DNA of 64,000 nt from Amycolatopsis mediterranei (GCF_026017845.1 NZ_CP100416.1:2705592-2769591); one strand, 5' to 3'; positions 48,104 through 57,322 are shown, numbered from the stretch's first letter. Program-made: numbers and translations. Notes: generated from the sequence alone by a model not told the origin.

Positions 48104-48754
48104 TCAGTACTCGTCGTGACGGCGCCACCACGAGCTGGGTGCGTCGTCGCCGCGGCTTTCCTCTTCCCACGCCTCCTGGCGCCCCAGCGGCGTGATGTCG
48201 AGGTACCGGTGCGACGTCAGGAACGCCTCGCCGCCCCGGCCGGAGGTGAAGTACGTCCGGTACACGTCGTCGCCGTCGCGGAGGAAGACGCTGACGCCGA
48301 AGCCCGTCCCGACGCCGCAGTCCTCGGTGAAGCTGCTGCCGTGCGCGGACACCCACGGCACGTCCCAGCCCATGCGCGTCCGGTACCGGTCGATCTCGGC
48401 GAGGGTGGCGGGCGCGACGACGGTGAGCGTGACGTCCCGGGCGTGCAGGTGCGCCAGGTGCGGCAGGTTGTCGACGACCAGGGAACAGCCGGGGCAGCCC
48501 GCCTCGTCGCCCGGGTGCAGCATGAAGTGGTAGACGATCAGTTGGCGGCGGCCGTCGAACAGGTCGAGCAGGCTCTTCTTCCCCTCGGCCGACTCGAACT
48601 CGTAGGCCTTGGTGAAGGGCACCATCGGCAGCCGGCGGCGTTCGGCGGCCAGGTGGTCGGCCGCCTTCATGTGCTCCTTTTCCTTGACGAGCAACGCGTC
48701 TCGCGCGGCCTGCCACTCTTCGGGCGAGACGATCTGGGGCAGGGTGGCGGTCAT
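48104..48754 (-). CDS. DUF899 thioredoxin-like protein
   Basis: A 216-residue DUF899 protein: EWQAARDALLVKEKEHMKAADHLAAERRRLPMVPF, DLFDGRRQLIVYHFMLHPGDEAGCPGCSLVVDNLPHLAHLHARDVTLTVVAPATLAEIDRYRTRMGWDVPWVSAHGSSF, GVSVFLRDGDDVYRTYFTSGRG. The CPGC pair resembles a thioredoxin active site and the fold is thioredoxin-like, but the reaction is unknown. Its ATG overlaps the stop of the AHSA1 gene by four bases, third in an operon led by an ArsR repressor. Confidence 0.9.
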   Translation of the reverse strand: MTATLPQIVSPEEWQAARDALLVKEKEHMKAADHLAAERRRLPMVPFTKAYEFESAEGKKSLLDLFDGRRQLIVYHFMLHPGDEAGCPGCSLVVDNLPHLAHLHARDVTLTVVAPATLAEIDRYRTRMGWDVPWVSAHGSSFTEDCGVGTGFGVSVFLRDGDDVYRTYFTSGRGGEAFLTSHRYLDITPLGRQEAWEEESRGDDAPSSWWRRHDEY

Positions 48755-49191
48755 CGGGCGTCCTTTCCTCGGATGAAGCCGGTCAGGTCCTCGAAACTGG
48801 CGGTCCAGCCCGCGTCGTGGCCGTCGCGGTCGGCGGCGGTCGGGAAGCCGGTCTGGACGAAGGTCATCTCGGTCTTGCCGTCGAGGTCGGCGAAGCCGAC
48901 CGTCACCAGTGTCTCGGTGCGCAGGTCGCCTTCGGTGTCCCAGGCGAAGGTGAACACGAGCCGTTCAGGGGCGGCGATCTCGCGGTAGACGCCGTGCATC
49001 CAGTGCTCGTCGCCCTCGGGGGAGCGGATGCACGCTCGCCAGGCGCCGCCGGGCCGGGTGGCCAGGGTGACGGCGGAGCCGGTGTAGCCGTGCGGCCCCA
49101 GCCAGCTCGCCAGCTGTTCGGGCTCCGTCCACGCCGCGAAGACCAGCTCGCGCGGCGCGTCGAACACGCGTGTGATGGTCAGGTCAGGCAT
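48751..49191 (-). CDS. AHSA1/SRPBCC family protein
   Basis: A 146-residue START-fold protein of the AHSA1 group: LTITRVFDAPRELVFAAWTEPEQLASWLGPHGYT, PEGDEHWMHGVYREIAAPERLVFTFAWDTEG, TAADRDGHDAGWTASFEDLTGFI. Prokaryotic members bind small hydrophobic ligands and are commonly encoded with ArsR regulators. It overlaps the ArsR gene by eight bases and the DUF899 gene by four, so all three are translated together. Ligand and role are unknown. Confidence 0.9.
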   Translation of the reverse strand: MPDLTITRVFDAPRELVFAAWTEPEQLASWLGPHGYTGSAVTLATRPGGAWRACIRSPEGDEHWMHGVYREIAAPERLVFTFAWDTEGDLRTETLVTVGFADLDGKTEMTFVQTGFPTAADRDGHDAGWTASFEDLTGFIRGKDAR

Positions 49192-49519
49192 CGCCGGGCC
49201 CGCCGGTCAGGGTCCGCAGGTGCTCTTCGAGGCGGTCGAACCCGCCGTCCCAGAACCGGCGGTAGGTCGCGACCCAGTCGGCGACGCCTTCCAGGGGCTT
49301 GGCCTCCAGCCGGCAGGGCCGCCACTGGCGGGTGCGGCCGCGGGTGATCAGCCCGGCCTCCTCCAGCACCTTCAGGTGCCGGGACACCGCGGGCAGGCTC
49401 ATCGGGAACGGCTCGGCGAGCTCGTTGACCGTCGCCTCGCCGGCCGACAGGCGCGCGAGGATGGCGCGCCGGGTCGGGTCGGCGAGGGCCGAGAACGTGC
49501 GGCTCAACGTGTCCGTCAT
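49184..49519 (-). CDS. ArsR family repressor of the AHSA1/DUF899 operon
   Basis: A 111-residue winged-helix protein: TDTLSRTFSALADPTRRAILARLSAGEATVNELAEPFPMSLPAVSRHLKVLEEAGLITRGRTRQWRPCRLEAKPLEGVADWVATYRRFWDG. It is of the SdpR/AHSA1-associated type, without the metal-binding motif. It leads a three-gene operon. An AT-rich dyad GTTAATTAAC (49531-49540) lies directly upstream of its start, unusual in this GC-rich DNA and a likely operator. Confidence 0.9.
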   Translation of the reverse strand: MTDTLSRTFSALADPTRRAILARLSAGEATVNELAEPFPMSLPAVSRHLKVLEEAGLITRGRTRQWRPCRLEAKPLEGVADWVATYRRFWDGGFDRLEEHLRTLTGGPGDA

Positions 49520-49657
49520 TTCACCACCTTGTTAATTAACGTACCTGTTAAATACAGGCCCGAGCAGGCGGGTGTCAAGGTTCTCCGCGGTTGCCGTGAG
49601 AGCCGTGTCACCGGACCTCGGGTTTCCAATAGTAGGAAGTCAAAGTATTTTGGAGGG

Positions 49658-52600
49658 ATGAGCAGCGAGCTGTACCGCCCCGCGCACCCCGTCCGGTTCG
49701 TCACGGCGTCGAGCCTCTTCGACGGCCACGACGCGTCGATCAACATCATGCGGCGGATCCTGCAGTCGCAGGGCGCGGAGGTCGTCCACCTCGGCCACAA
49801 CCGGTCGGTCGACGAGGTCGCCACCGCGGCCATCGCCGAGGACGTCCAGGGCGTCGCCATCTCGGCGTACCAGGGCGGGCACGTCGAGTACTTCTCCTAC
49901 CTCGTCGAGCTCCTGCGCGAGCGCGGCGCCGGCCACATCAAGGTGTTCGGCGGCGGGGGCGGGGTGATCGTGCGCGAGGAGATCGAGCTGCTGCACTCGC
50001 GCGGCGTCGCCCGCATCTTCTCGCCGGAGGACGGCTACGAGATGGGCCTGCCGGGCATGATCAACTTCATGATCGAGGCCTGCGACGTCGACCTCGCGGC
50101 CGAAGCCCCTTCGCTGGACAAGGTGCTCTCCGGCGACGTCGCTTCGCTCTCGCGCGTCATCACCCAGCTGCAGGCCGGGCAGCTGCCCGGTGACCTGCTG
50201 GGCGGCATCACCGAAGCCGCGGGCCGGCGCGAGGTGCCGGTGCTCGGCATCACCGGCACCGGCGGCTCGGGCAAGTCGTCGCTCACCGACGAGCTGATCC
50301 GCCGGTTCCGCCTCGACCAGGAGGACAAGCTGCGGATCGCGGTGCTCGCCGTCGACCCGTCGCGGCGCAAGGGCGGCGGCGCGCTGCTCGGCGACCGCAT
50401 TCGGATGAACTGCCTCGACGGCTCCCCGGTGTACTTCCGGTCGCTGGCCACGCGCACGACGTCCGGCGAGATCCCCGCCGGGCTCAGCGAGTCGATCCTG
50501 GCGTGCAAGGCCGCCGGGTACGACCTGGTGATCGTCGAGACGCCCGGCATCGGCCAGGGCGACGCCGGCATCGTCGACTTCGTGGACGAGTCGCTGTACG
50601 TGATGACGCCGGAGTTCGGCGCCGCGTCGCAGCTGGAGAAGATCGACATGCTCGACTTCGCCGACGTCGTCGCGATCAACAAGTTCGAGCGCCGCGGCGC
50701 CGAGGACGCCCGCCGCGACGTCGCGCGCCAGCTGGTGCGCAACCGCGAGGCCTTCTCGTCCGGGCCGGAGGACATGCCGGTGTACGGCACGAGCGCGGCG
50801 AAGTTCAACGACGACGGCGTCACCGCGCTGTACCAGCACCTGCGCGGCATGCTCGCCGAGCGGGGCCTCGGCGTGTCCGCGGGGACGCTGCCGCAGGTCG
50901 AGGGCAAGGTGTCGACCGACGCCTCGACGATCATCCCGGGCAACCGGTCCCGGTACCTGGCCGAGATCTCCGAGACCGTCCGCGGCTACCACGCGAAGAC
51001 CGAACAGCAGGTCGCCGCGATCCGCAAGTACGAGGCGCTGGCGCTGGCGCGCGCCGAGCTGTCCAAGGTGGACGCTTCCACCGACGCGCTGGACGGGCTG
51101 CTCGCCGCGGCCGAGTCCGATGTGGACGGCGAGTCGACAAAGCTCCTGGAGCGGTTCCGCTCGCTCGCCGAGGACTACCGCCAGGACGAGCTCGTAGTCA
51201 AGATCCGCGACAAGGAGCTGCGCACCCAGCTGTGGCGCGACACGCTGTCGGGCAACCGGATCCCGCGCGTCGCCCTGCCCCGCTACGCCGAATCCGGTGA
51301 GCTGCTGTCGTTCCTGCGCCGCGAGCACCTGCCGGGCTACTTCCCTTACACGGCCGGTGTTTTCCCGTTCAAGCGCGACGGCGAGGACCCGGCGCGGATG
51401 TTCGCCGGCGAAGGCGACGCGTTCCGCACCAACCGCCGGTTCAAGCTGCTCTCGGCGGACTCGGAGGCCAAGCGGCTCTCCACCGCGTTCGACTCGGTGA
51501 CGCTCTACGGCCACGACCCCGACACCCGCCCCGACATCTACGGCAAGGTCGGCACCTCGGGCGTGTCCATCGCGACGCTCGACGACATGAAGGTCCTCTA
51601 CGACGGCTTCGACCTGACCGCACCGAACACGTCGGTGTCGATGACCATCAACGGCCCGGCGCCGACGATCCTGGCCTTCTTCCTCAACACGGCGATCGAC
51701 CAGAAGCTGACGGACTTCCGCGACAAGCACGGCCGCGAGCCGTCCGACGCCGAAGCCGCCGAGCTGCGCGAGTGGGTGCTGCGCAACGTCCGGGGCACGG
51801 TGCAGGCCGACATCCTCAAGGAGGACCAGGGCCAGAACACCTGCATCTTCTCGACCGAGTTCAGCCTCCGGATGATGGCCGACATCCAGGAGTGGTTCAT
51901 CGAGCACGGCGTGCGGAACTTCTACTCGGTGTCGATCTCCGGCTACCACATCGCCGAGGCCGGGGCGAACCCGATCTCGCAGCTGGCCTTCACGCTGTCC
52001 AACGGCTTCACCTACGTCGAGTCGTACCTGGCCCGCGGCATGGACATCGACGACTTCGCGCCCAACCTGTCGTTCTTCTTCTCCAACGGCATGGACGCGG
52101 AGTACTCGGTGCTCGGCCGGGTGGCGCGGCGGATCTGGGCGGTGGCGATGCGCGAGCGCTACGGCGCGAACGAGCGGTCGCAGAAGCTGAAGTACCACGT
52201 GCAGACGTCGGGCCGGTCACTGCACGCGCAGGAGATGAGCTTCAACGACATCCGCACCACGCTGCAGGCGCTCTGCGCGCTGTACGACAACGCGAATTCC
52301 TTGCACACCAACGCGTTCGACGAGGCGATCACGACGCCGTCGGAGTCGTCGGTGCGCCGCGCGATGGCCATCCAGATGATCATCAACAAGGAGTGGGGCC
52401 TGTCGAAGAACGAGAACCCGCTGCAGGGCTCGTTCGTCATCGACGAGCTGACCGACCTGGTCGAGGAGGCGGTGCTGGCCGAGTTCGACCGCATTTCCGA
52501 GCGCGGCGGCGTCCTCGGCGCGATGGAGACGGGCTACCAGCGCGGCAAGATCCAGGACGAATCGATCCTGTACGAGCGCAAGAAGCACGACGGCTCGCTG

Positions 52601-52891
52601 CCGATCATCGGCGTCAACACGTTCCGCAACCCGCATTCCGGTGAAGAGGACGTCGAGGTCGAGCTCGCGCGGGCCACGGAGGACGAGAAGAAGTCCCAGC
52701 TGGACCGCCTGGCGGACTTCCAGCACCGCCACCACGAGGACGCCCAGCAGGCGTTGAAGACCCTGCGCGAGGCGGCCACCCGCGGCGGCAACCTGTTCGG
52801 GGTGCTGATGGACGCCGCGCGGGTGTGCTCGCTGGGTCAGATCACCGAGGCCTTCTTCGAGGTCGGCGGGCAGTACCGGCGCAACGTCTAG
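49658..52891 (+). CDS. icmF: Fused isobutyryl-CoA mutase (IcmF)
   Basis: A 1,077-residue fusion. Residues 10-145 are the B12-binding domain (FVTASSLFDGHDASINIM, His24 the lower cobalt ligand); 190-410 are the MeaB-like G-protein chaperone (GITGTGGSGKSS, 197-208); the rest is the mutase barrel (TRPDIYGKVGTSGVSIATLDDMK, SISGYHIAEAGANPISQLAFTLSNGFTYVE). It interconverts isobutyryl-CoA and butyryl-CoA with adenosylcobalamin and repairs its cofactor with the built-in GTPase. Length fits other IcmF proteins. The frame is open far upstream, but this ATG fits the family; GGAGGG touches it directly, so a leaderless start six bases after TATTTT (49646-49651) is more likely. Confidence 0.95.
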   Translation: MSSELYRPAHPVRFVTASSLFDGHDASINIMRRILQSQGAEVVHLGHNRSVDEVATAAIAEDVQGVAISAYQGGHVEYFSYLVELLRERGAGHIKVFGGGGGVIVREEIELLHSRGVARIFSPEDGYEMGLPGMINFMIEACDVDLAAEAPSLDKVLSGDVASLSRVITQLQAGQLPGDLLGGITEAAGRREVPVLGITGTGGSGKSSLTDELIRRFRLDQEDKLRIAVLAVDPSRRKGGGALLGDRIRMNCLDGSPVYFRSLATRTTSGEIPAGLSESILACKAAGYDLVIVETPGIGQGDAGIVDFVDESLYVMTPEFGAASQLEKIDMLDFADVVAINKFERRGAEDARRDVARQLVRNREAFSSGPEDMPVYGTSAAKFNDDGVTALYQHLRGMLAERGLGVSAGTLPQVEGKVSTDASTIIPGNRSRYLAEISETVRGYHAKTEQQVAAIRKYEALALARAELSKVDASTDALDGLLAAAESDVDGESTKLLERFRSLAEDYRQDELVVKIRDKELRTQLWRDTLSGNRIPRVALPRYAESGELLSFLRREHLPGYFPYTAGVFPFKRDGEDPARMFAGEGDAFRTNRRFKLLSADSEAKRLSTAFDSVTLYGHDPDTRPDIYGKVGTSGVSIATLDDMKVLYDGFDLTAPNTSVSMTINGPAPTILAFFLNTAIDQKLTDFRDKHGREPSDAEAAELREWVLRNVRGTVQADILKEDQGQNTCIFSTEFSLRMMADIQEWFIEHGVRNFYSVSISGYHIAEAGANPISQLAFTLSNGFTYVESYLARGMDIDDFAPNLSFFFSNGMDAEYSVLGRVARRIWAVAMRERYGANERSQKLKYHVQTSGRSLHAQEMSFNDIRTTLQALCALYDNANSLHTNAFDEAITTPSESSVRRAMAIQMIINKEWGLSKNENPLQGSFVIDELTDLVEEAVLAEFDRISERGGVLGAMETGYQRGKIQDESILYERKKHDGSLPIIGVNTFRNPHSGEEDVEVELARATEDEKKSQLDRLADFQHRHHEDAQQALKTLREAATRGGNLFGVLMDAARVCSLGQITEAFFEVGGQYRRNV

Positions 52892-53583
52892 GGCCGGACC
52901 GCCTTCAGCTGCCAGACCGGGACGAGGACCCGGCCGTCGGCGTCGGTGTCCATCCCGGTCAGGCCGCCCGGCTCCGCGCCGAGCACCACCCGGACGCTCT
53001 GCCGCAGCTCTTCCGCCGTCATCGACGTCGTGTAGACGGCCGGCTCGAGACGCTCGATCGTCCAGTCCTTGCCGACCGTCTCCCGCAGGTTCGCCTCGCT
53101 GATCAGGTAGGGCGCCGGGAAGGCGTCCGGCACTTCCTCCGAGAAGCAGAACAGGTGCAACGTCGCGCCCGGGCGGGTCGCGCGGGTCAGCGCCGCCAGG
53201 TACGCGTGGCGCTCGTCCTCGGCCAGGCAGTGGTAGAGCGCGCTGTCGAGGACCGTGTCGAAGCGCCCTTCGTAGCCTTCGAGCTTCGTCGCGTCGGCGA
53301 CGGCGAACTCGATGTCCAGCCCCTTCTCCGCAGCGCGTGAGCGGGCCTGTTCGAGCGCCGACGGTGCCCCGTCCAGCCCGGTGACCCGCAGGCCGCGCGA
53401 GGCGAGGAAGGCCGAGTTGTCGCCGAGGCCGCAGCCGATGTCGAGCACCTCGCCGGTGAACTCGCCGGCGTCGGCCAGCGCGACGACCGCGGGCTGCGGG
53501 GCACCGAGGTCCCACGGCATCTTGCGGCCCATCGGGGTGGCGCCCTGGTACAGCTCTTCGAAGTCGACGTCCTGTACGTCCAT
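52888..53583 (-). CDS. Class I SAM-dependent methyltransferase
   Basis: A 231-residue methyltransferase: GEVLDIGCGLGDNSAFLASRGLRVTGLDGAPSALEQARSRAAEKGLDIEFAVADATKLEGYEGRFDTVLDSALYHCLAEDERHAYLAAL shows motif I, the acidic ribose-binding residue and motif IV. The N-terminal FEELYQGATPMGRKMPWDLGAPQPAV resembles small thiopurine/thiol or halide methyltransferase-like enzymes; the substrate is unknown. AAGGGGG before the ATG at 53583 decides the start. Its stop codon overlaps the icmF stop on the other strand by three bases. Confidence 0.87.
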   Translation of the reverse strand: MDVQDVDFEELYQGATPMGRKMPWDLGAPQPAVVALADAGEFTGEVLDIGCGLGDNSAFLASRGLRVTGLDGAPSALEQARSRAAEKGLDIEFAVADATKLEGYEGRFDTVLDSALYHCLAEDERHAYLAALTRATRPGATLHLFCFSEEVPDAFPAPYLISEANLRETVGKDWTIERLEPAVYTTSMTAEELRQSVRVVLGAEPGGLTGMDTDADGRVLVPVWQLKAVRP

Positions 53584-53659
53584 GACTGCCCCCTTATTCA
53601 ACGTGTGATGATATGACTCCATCGTGCACCACCTGTCAACCCGGTGGTAGTTCTTGAGC

Positions 53660-54490
53660 ATGAAATTCGGGATTTCGACGTTCGTGACCGACGAAGGCAT
53701 CCGGCCGGACGTGCTGGGTGCGGCGCTGGAAGAACGCGGCTTCGACTCGCTGTTCCTCGCCGAGCACTCGCACATCCCGGTGCGCCGGGAATCGCCGTAC
53801 CCGGGCGGCGGTGACCTGCCGCGCGTGTACTACCGCACCCTCGACCCGTTCGTGGCGCTCGCCGCCGCGGCCACCGCGACGTCGGAGCTGCTGCTCGGCA
53901 CCGGCATCGCCCTGCTGATCCAGCGCGACCTGATCCACACGGCCAAGGAGGTCGCGTCGCTGGACCTGATCTCCGACGGCCGCGCGCTGTTCGGCGTCGG
54001 CGTCGGCTGGAACCGGGAGGAAATGCGCAACCACGGCACCGACCCGAAGACGCGCGGCGCGCTGATCGACGAGCAGCTGGCCGCGCTCAAGGAGATCTGG
54101 ACGAAGGACGAAGCCGAGTTCCACGGCGAGCACGTCGACCTCGACCCGATCTTCAGCTGGCCGAAGCCGGTGCAGAAGCCGCACGTCCCGATCTACATCG
54201 GCGGCGAGAGCGAGGCGGCCCTGAACCGCCTGGCCAAGTACGGCGACGGCTGGCTGCTCCGGGGCCACACGAAGTACCAGGAGGCGCAGCGCGTCCGTCA
54301 ATGGCTGGCGGAGCAGGGCCGCGAAGACGTGCAGTTCGCGGTGTTCGGCGGGCCGACGACGCCGAAGGTGATCGACGGCTTCCGCGAGGCCGGCGTCGAG
54401 CGGTACACGTTCCTGCTGGACACGCTGCCGGAAGCGGAGACGCTCAAGGCGCTCGACGAGCTGGCGAAGGTGGCCGCCGCCCACCGCTGA
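53660..54490 (+). CDS. LLM-class F420-dependent oxidoreductase
   Basis: A 276-residue luciferase-like monooxygenase-fold protein: MKFGISTFVTDEGIRPDVLGAALEERGFDSLFLAEHSHIPV, LLLGTGIALLIQRDLIHTAKEVASLDLISDGRALFGVGVGWNREEMRNHG, HVPIYIGGESEAALNRLAKYGDGWLL. The conserved GVGVGWN and the TIM-barrel pattern match the actinobacterial F420-dependent group; cofactor use is from family knowledge. Substrate unknown. The ATG follows TAGTTC by six bases, again suggesting a leaderless message; a TTG six bases earlier is in frame. It converges on the KstR-like gene. Confidence 0.88.
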   Translation: MKFGISTFVTDEGIRPDVLGAALEERGFDSLFLAEHSHIPVRRESPYPGGGDLPRVYYRTLDPFVALAAAATATSELLLGTGIALLIQRDLIHTAKEVASLDLISDGRALFGVGVGWNREEMRNHGTDPKTRGALIDEQLAALKEIWTKDEAEFHGEHVDLDPIFSWPKPVQKPHVPIYIGGESEAALNRLAKYGDGWLLRGHTKYQEAQRVRQWLAEQGREDVQFAVFGGPTTPKVIDGFREAGVERYTFLLDTLPEAETLKALDELAKVAAAHR

Positions 54491-54498
54491 GGCGGCGG

Positions 54499-55119
54499 CT
54501 ACTTGTCCAGGAGCAGGTGCACCGACAGTTCGAGGCGGTTGGCGACGTCGGCGGCCGAGGCGCGGCGGGTCACCCAGGCCACCAGGTTCGCCATCCAGAC
54601 GTCCGCGACCACGTGGAAGATGTCGCGGTCGGCCTCGGTCGGCTCGGCGATGCCCATCGCCTTGGCGAACATGTTCTCCATCAGCCGCCCGACCTGCTCG
54701 ACCTCGGCGGCGGCGGAGGTGTCGGCGAACATGAACGCGCGGACCATGGCCTCGGTCAGGTGCGGGTCGCGCTGCATCAGGCGCGTGTTGCGGCCGAGCA
54801 CGAACATCAGCCGCTCGGCGGGCGTGTCGCCCGGGATGGCCTGGCGCTCGAGCTTCTCCTGCGCGCGCTCGAACTCGCGGGCCAGCCCGGAGACGAGGAG
54901 GTGGATCTTCGAGGGGAAGTACCGGTACAGCGTGCCGAGGGCGACGTCGGCCTTCTCGGCGACGGCACGCATCTGGACGGCGTCGTAGCCGCCCTTCGAG
55001 GCCAGCGCGAGGGTGGCGTCGATGATCCGGCGGCGGCGGTCGCGCTGGGCGGCCGAGCCGAGCTCGTCCGCGCCGATCGCGCTCAGGCCGTTGCCGCGGG
55101 CCTTGGTCTTGCCTGGCAT
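54499..55119 (-). CDS. kstR: KstR-like TetR repressor
   Basis: A 206-residue TetR protein very similar to mycobacterial KstR, the repressor of cholesterol side-chain and ring degradation: ELGSAAQRDRRRRIIDATLALASKGGYDAVQMRAVAEKADVALGTLYRYFPSKIHLLVSGLAREF, then QRDPHLTEAMVRAFMFAD and VWMANLVAWVTRRASAADVANRLELSV. KstR is released by 3-oxo-cholestenoyl-CoA thioesters. The ATG at 55119 has GGGGG seven bases upstream; an ATG six bases earlier touches that site. It is divergent from a FadE34-like gene, the arrangement known from M. tuberculosis, with two KstR-type boxes between them. Confidence 0.9.
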   Translation of the reverse strand: MPGKTKARGNGLSAIGADELGSAAQRDRRRRIIDATLALASKGGYDAVQMRAVAEKADVALGTLYRYFPSKIHLLVSGLAREFERAQEKLERQAIPGDTPAERLMFVLGRNTRLMQRDPHLTEAMVRAFMFADTSAAAEVEQVGRLMENMFAKAMGIAEPTEADRDIFHVVADVWMANLVAWVTRRASAADVANRLELSVHLLLDK

Positions 55120-55137
55120 CGGCATTCCCCCATCCTT

Positions 55138-55228
55138 GGGAACTTGTTCCAGTTCACGACGTAGATTACCTGGCCTGGCGAAACTCGCGACAGCTGACCC
55201 ACTGGCCGAAAAACTGTAACACGTTCTA
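55138..55228. promoter_or_regulatory. Two KstR-type operators between kstR and the fadE34-like gene
   Basis: TGTAACACGTTCTA (55215-55228) fits the KstR motif TNNAACNNGTTNNA exactly. GGGAACTTGTTCCA (55138-55151) fits it but for the first base. One lies near each start codon, predicting autorepression and repression of the dehydrogenase. Confidence 0.83.
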
Positions 55229-55267
55229 CACTCGCGAGTAGTGTCGCTGAAACCGCGAGGAGGCCCC

Positions 55268-57322
55268 ATGCCGGTCGCGCTCACCGAGGAACAGGCCGCG
55301 CTGGCCCAGGCGATCCACGCCTGGGCCGCGGCGCACCACCCGCGGGAGGCGGTGCGCGCCGCGGAAACCGGCGCCGGCGCGGACATCCCGGCCGGCTTCG
55401 CCGCGCTCGGCCTGTTCGGGGTCGCGCTGCCCGCGGCGGCCGGCGGCGCCGACGGCAGTGTCGCCGATCTCGCCGCCGGGCTCGCCGCGGCGGCGGAAGA
55501 ACTCGTTCCCGGGCCGGTGCTGAGCACCGCGCTGGCCGGCCTGCTGCTGGCCGATGTCCCTCAGGCGAAGGAACTGCTCCCCGCGCTGGCCGAGGGGGAG
55601 GCCACGGTCGCGGTCCTGCTGGACGCGCCGTCGCTCGACGACGGCGTCACCGGGCCGGTGCCCGGCGCGGCCGCCGGGAGCTGGCTGCTCGCGCCGGTCG
55701 ACGGTGGCCACGTCCTGCTCGCCCCCGGCACGCCCGGGGTGAGCGTCGAGCCCCTGGCCGCGTTCGACTTCTCGCGCCCGCTCGCGCGGATCCGGTTCTC
55801 GGGGGTCCGTGGCGATCTCCTCACCTTGCCGCCGGTCGCCCCGCTGGCGGCCACCCTGGCGGCGGCCGAGGCGGCGGGCGTGGCGCGGCGGTGCCTGACC
55901 GTCGCCGTCGAGTACGCCCGAGTCCGCGAGCAGTTCGGCAAGCCCATCGGGGCGTTCCAGGCGATCAAGCACCTGTGCGCCGAGATGCTGTGCCGTGCCG
56001 AAGCCGCCGAAGCGCTGGCCTGGGACGCCGCTTCCGGGCAGCACCCGCTTTCGGTGGCGAGCGCGGCCGTCGTCGCCCTCGACGCGGCCGTCGCCAACGC
56101 CAAGGACTGCGTCCAGGTGCTCGGCGGGATCGGGTTCACCTGGGAACACGACGCCCACCTGTACCTGCGCCGGGCCGTGGCCCTGCGGCAGTGGCTCGGC
56201 GGGTCGTGGCGGCGGCGGGCGGCTTCGCTGGCGCTGCCCGGGACCGAGCGGACGCTGGGCGTCGACGTCGGTGACGATCCCGCGCTGCGGGACGAGGTCG
56301 CGCGGATCGCCGAGCTGCCCCCGGCTTCGCAACGCGTCGCGCTGGCCGACGCGGGTTTGCTGACGCCGCACTGGCCGGCCCCCTACGGCCGGGGTGCCGA
56401 TGCCGCGGAGCAGCTGCGGATCGACTTCGTGCTGGCGTCCGCCGGTGTCCGCCGTCCGGACCTGGTGATCGGCGCCTGGGCGGTCCCGACGATCCTCGAG
56501 CACGGCAGCGACGAGCAGCGCGCCCGGTTCGCCCGGCCCACCCTGCGCGGCGAGCTCACCTGGTGCCAGCTGTTCAGCGAGCCCGGCGCCGGGTCCGACC
56601 TGGCGGCGCTGCGGACGGCGGCCCGGCGCGTCGAGGGCGGCTGGCGGCTCTCCGGGCAGAAGGTGTGGACGTCGCTGGCCCGCGAAGCCGACTGGGGCAT
56701 CTGCCTGGCCCGCACCGACCCGGCCGCGCCCAAGCACCAGGGCATCACCTACTTCCTGGTCGACATGCGCGCCGACGGCATCACGACCCGGCCGCTGCGC
56801 GAGATCACCGGCGAGGCCGTGTTCAACGAGGTGTTCCTCGACGACGTGTTCGTGCCGGACGCCGACGTCGTCGGTTCGCCGGGCGGCGGCTGGCGGCTGG
56901 CCCGCACGACGCTGGCCAACGAGCGGGTGGCCATCGGCAGCGGTTCGGCGGTCGGTGAGAGCGTGCAGGCATTGGTGTCCACAATGGACGCGTCTGCTCT
57001 GGACGACGTCGCTCTGGACCGGCTCGGCGTGTTGGTGGCCGACGGGGTCGCGGGTTCCGTGCTGGACCTGCGTGCGGCCCTTCGCCGGCTGGAGGGACAG
57101 GACCCGGGTGCGGAGTCGAGCGTCCGGAAGCTGCTCGGCGTCCAGCACCGGCAGGACGTGGCGGAGTTCGCGCTGGAGCTGGCCGGCGCGGGCGCGCTGC
57201 TCGCCGACGGCTCACCGCAGCACGAGTTCCTGCTGACCCGCTGCCTGTCGATCGCGGGCGGCACGACGCAGGTCCTGCGGTCCCTCACAGCCGAACGCCT
57301 GCTCGGCCTGCCCCGCGGCTGA
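55268..57322 (+). CDS. fadE34: Tandem-domain acyl-CoA dehydrogenase, FadE34 (ChsE3)-like
   Basis: A 684-residue protein made of two acyl-CoA dehydrogenase domains in one chain. The N-terminal half holds ARRCLTVAVEYARVREQFGKPIGAFQAIKHLCAEM and QVLGGIGFTWEHDAHLYLRRA; the C-terminal half holds TWCQLFSEPGAGSDLAALRTAA, FNEVFLDDVFVP and LSIAGGTTQVLRSLTAERLLGLPRG. In mycobacteria the divergent neighbour of kstR is FadE34, of similar length, which dehydrogenates C5 side-chain steroid CoA esters. Regulation by KstR is supported by the box at 55215. GAGGAGG five bases before ATG 55268 sets the start. Other sterol genes are not in the window. Confidence 0.9.
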   Translation: MPVALTEEQAALAQAIHAWAAAHHPREAVRAAETGAGADIPAGFAALGLFGVALPAAAGGADGSVADLAAGLAAAAEELVPGPVLSTALAGLLLADVPQAKELLPALAEGEATVAVLLDAPSLDDGVTGPVPGAAAGSWLLAPVDGGHVLLAPGTPGVSVEPLAAFDFSRPLARIRFSGVRGDLLTLPPVAPLAATLAAAEAAGVARRCLTVAVEYARVREQFGKPIGAFQAIKHLCAEMLCRAEAAEALAWDAASGQHPLSVASAAVVALDAAVANAKDCVQVLGGIGFTWEHDAHLYLRRAVALRQWLGGSWRRRAASLALPGTERTLGVDVGDDPALRDEVARIAELPPASQRVALADAGLLTPHWPAPYGRGADAAEQLRIDFVLASAGVRRPDLVIGAWAVPTILEHGSDEQRARFARPTLRGELTWCQLFSEPGAGSDLAALRTAARRVEGGWRLSGQKVWTSLAREADWGICLARTDPAAPKHQGITYFLVDMRADGITTRPLREITGEAVFNEVFLDDVFVPDADVVGSPGGGWRLARTTLANERVAIGSGSAVGESVQALVSTMDASALDDVALDRLGVLVADGVAGSVLDLRAALRRLEGQDPGAESSVRKLLGVQHRQDVAEFALELAGAGALLADGSPQHEFLLTRCLSIAGGTTQVLRSLTAERLLGLPRG

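Noticed and set aside
49172..49657. An N-terminal extension of icmF
   Set aside because: The frame is open but the translation is unlike IcmF, it overlaps the ArsR gene on the other strand, and the B12 domain begins right after ATG 49658.
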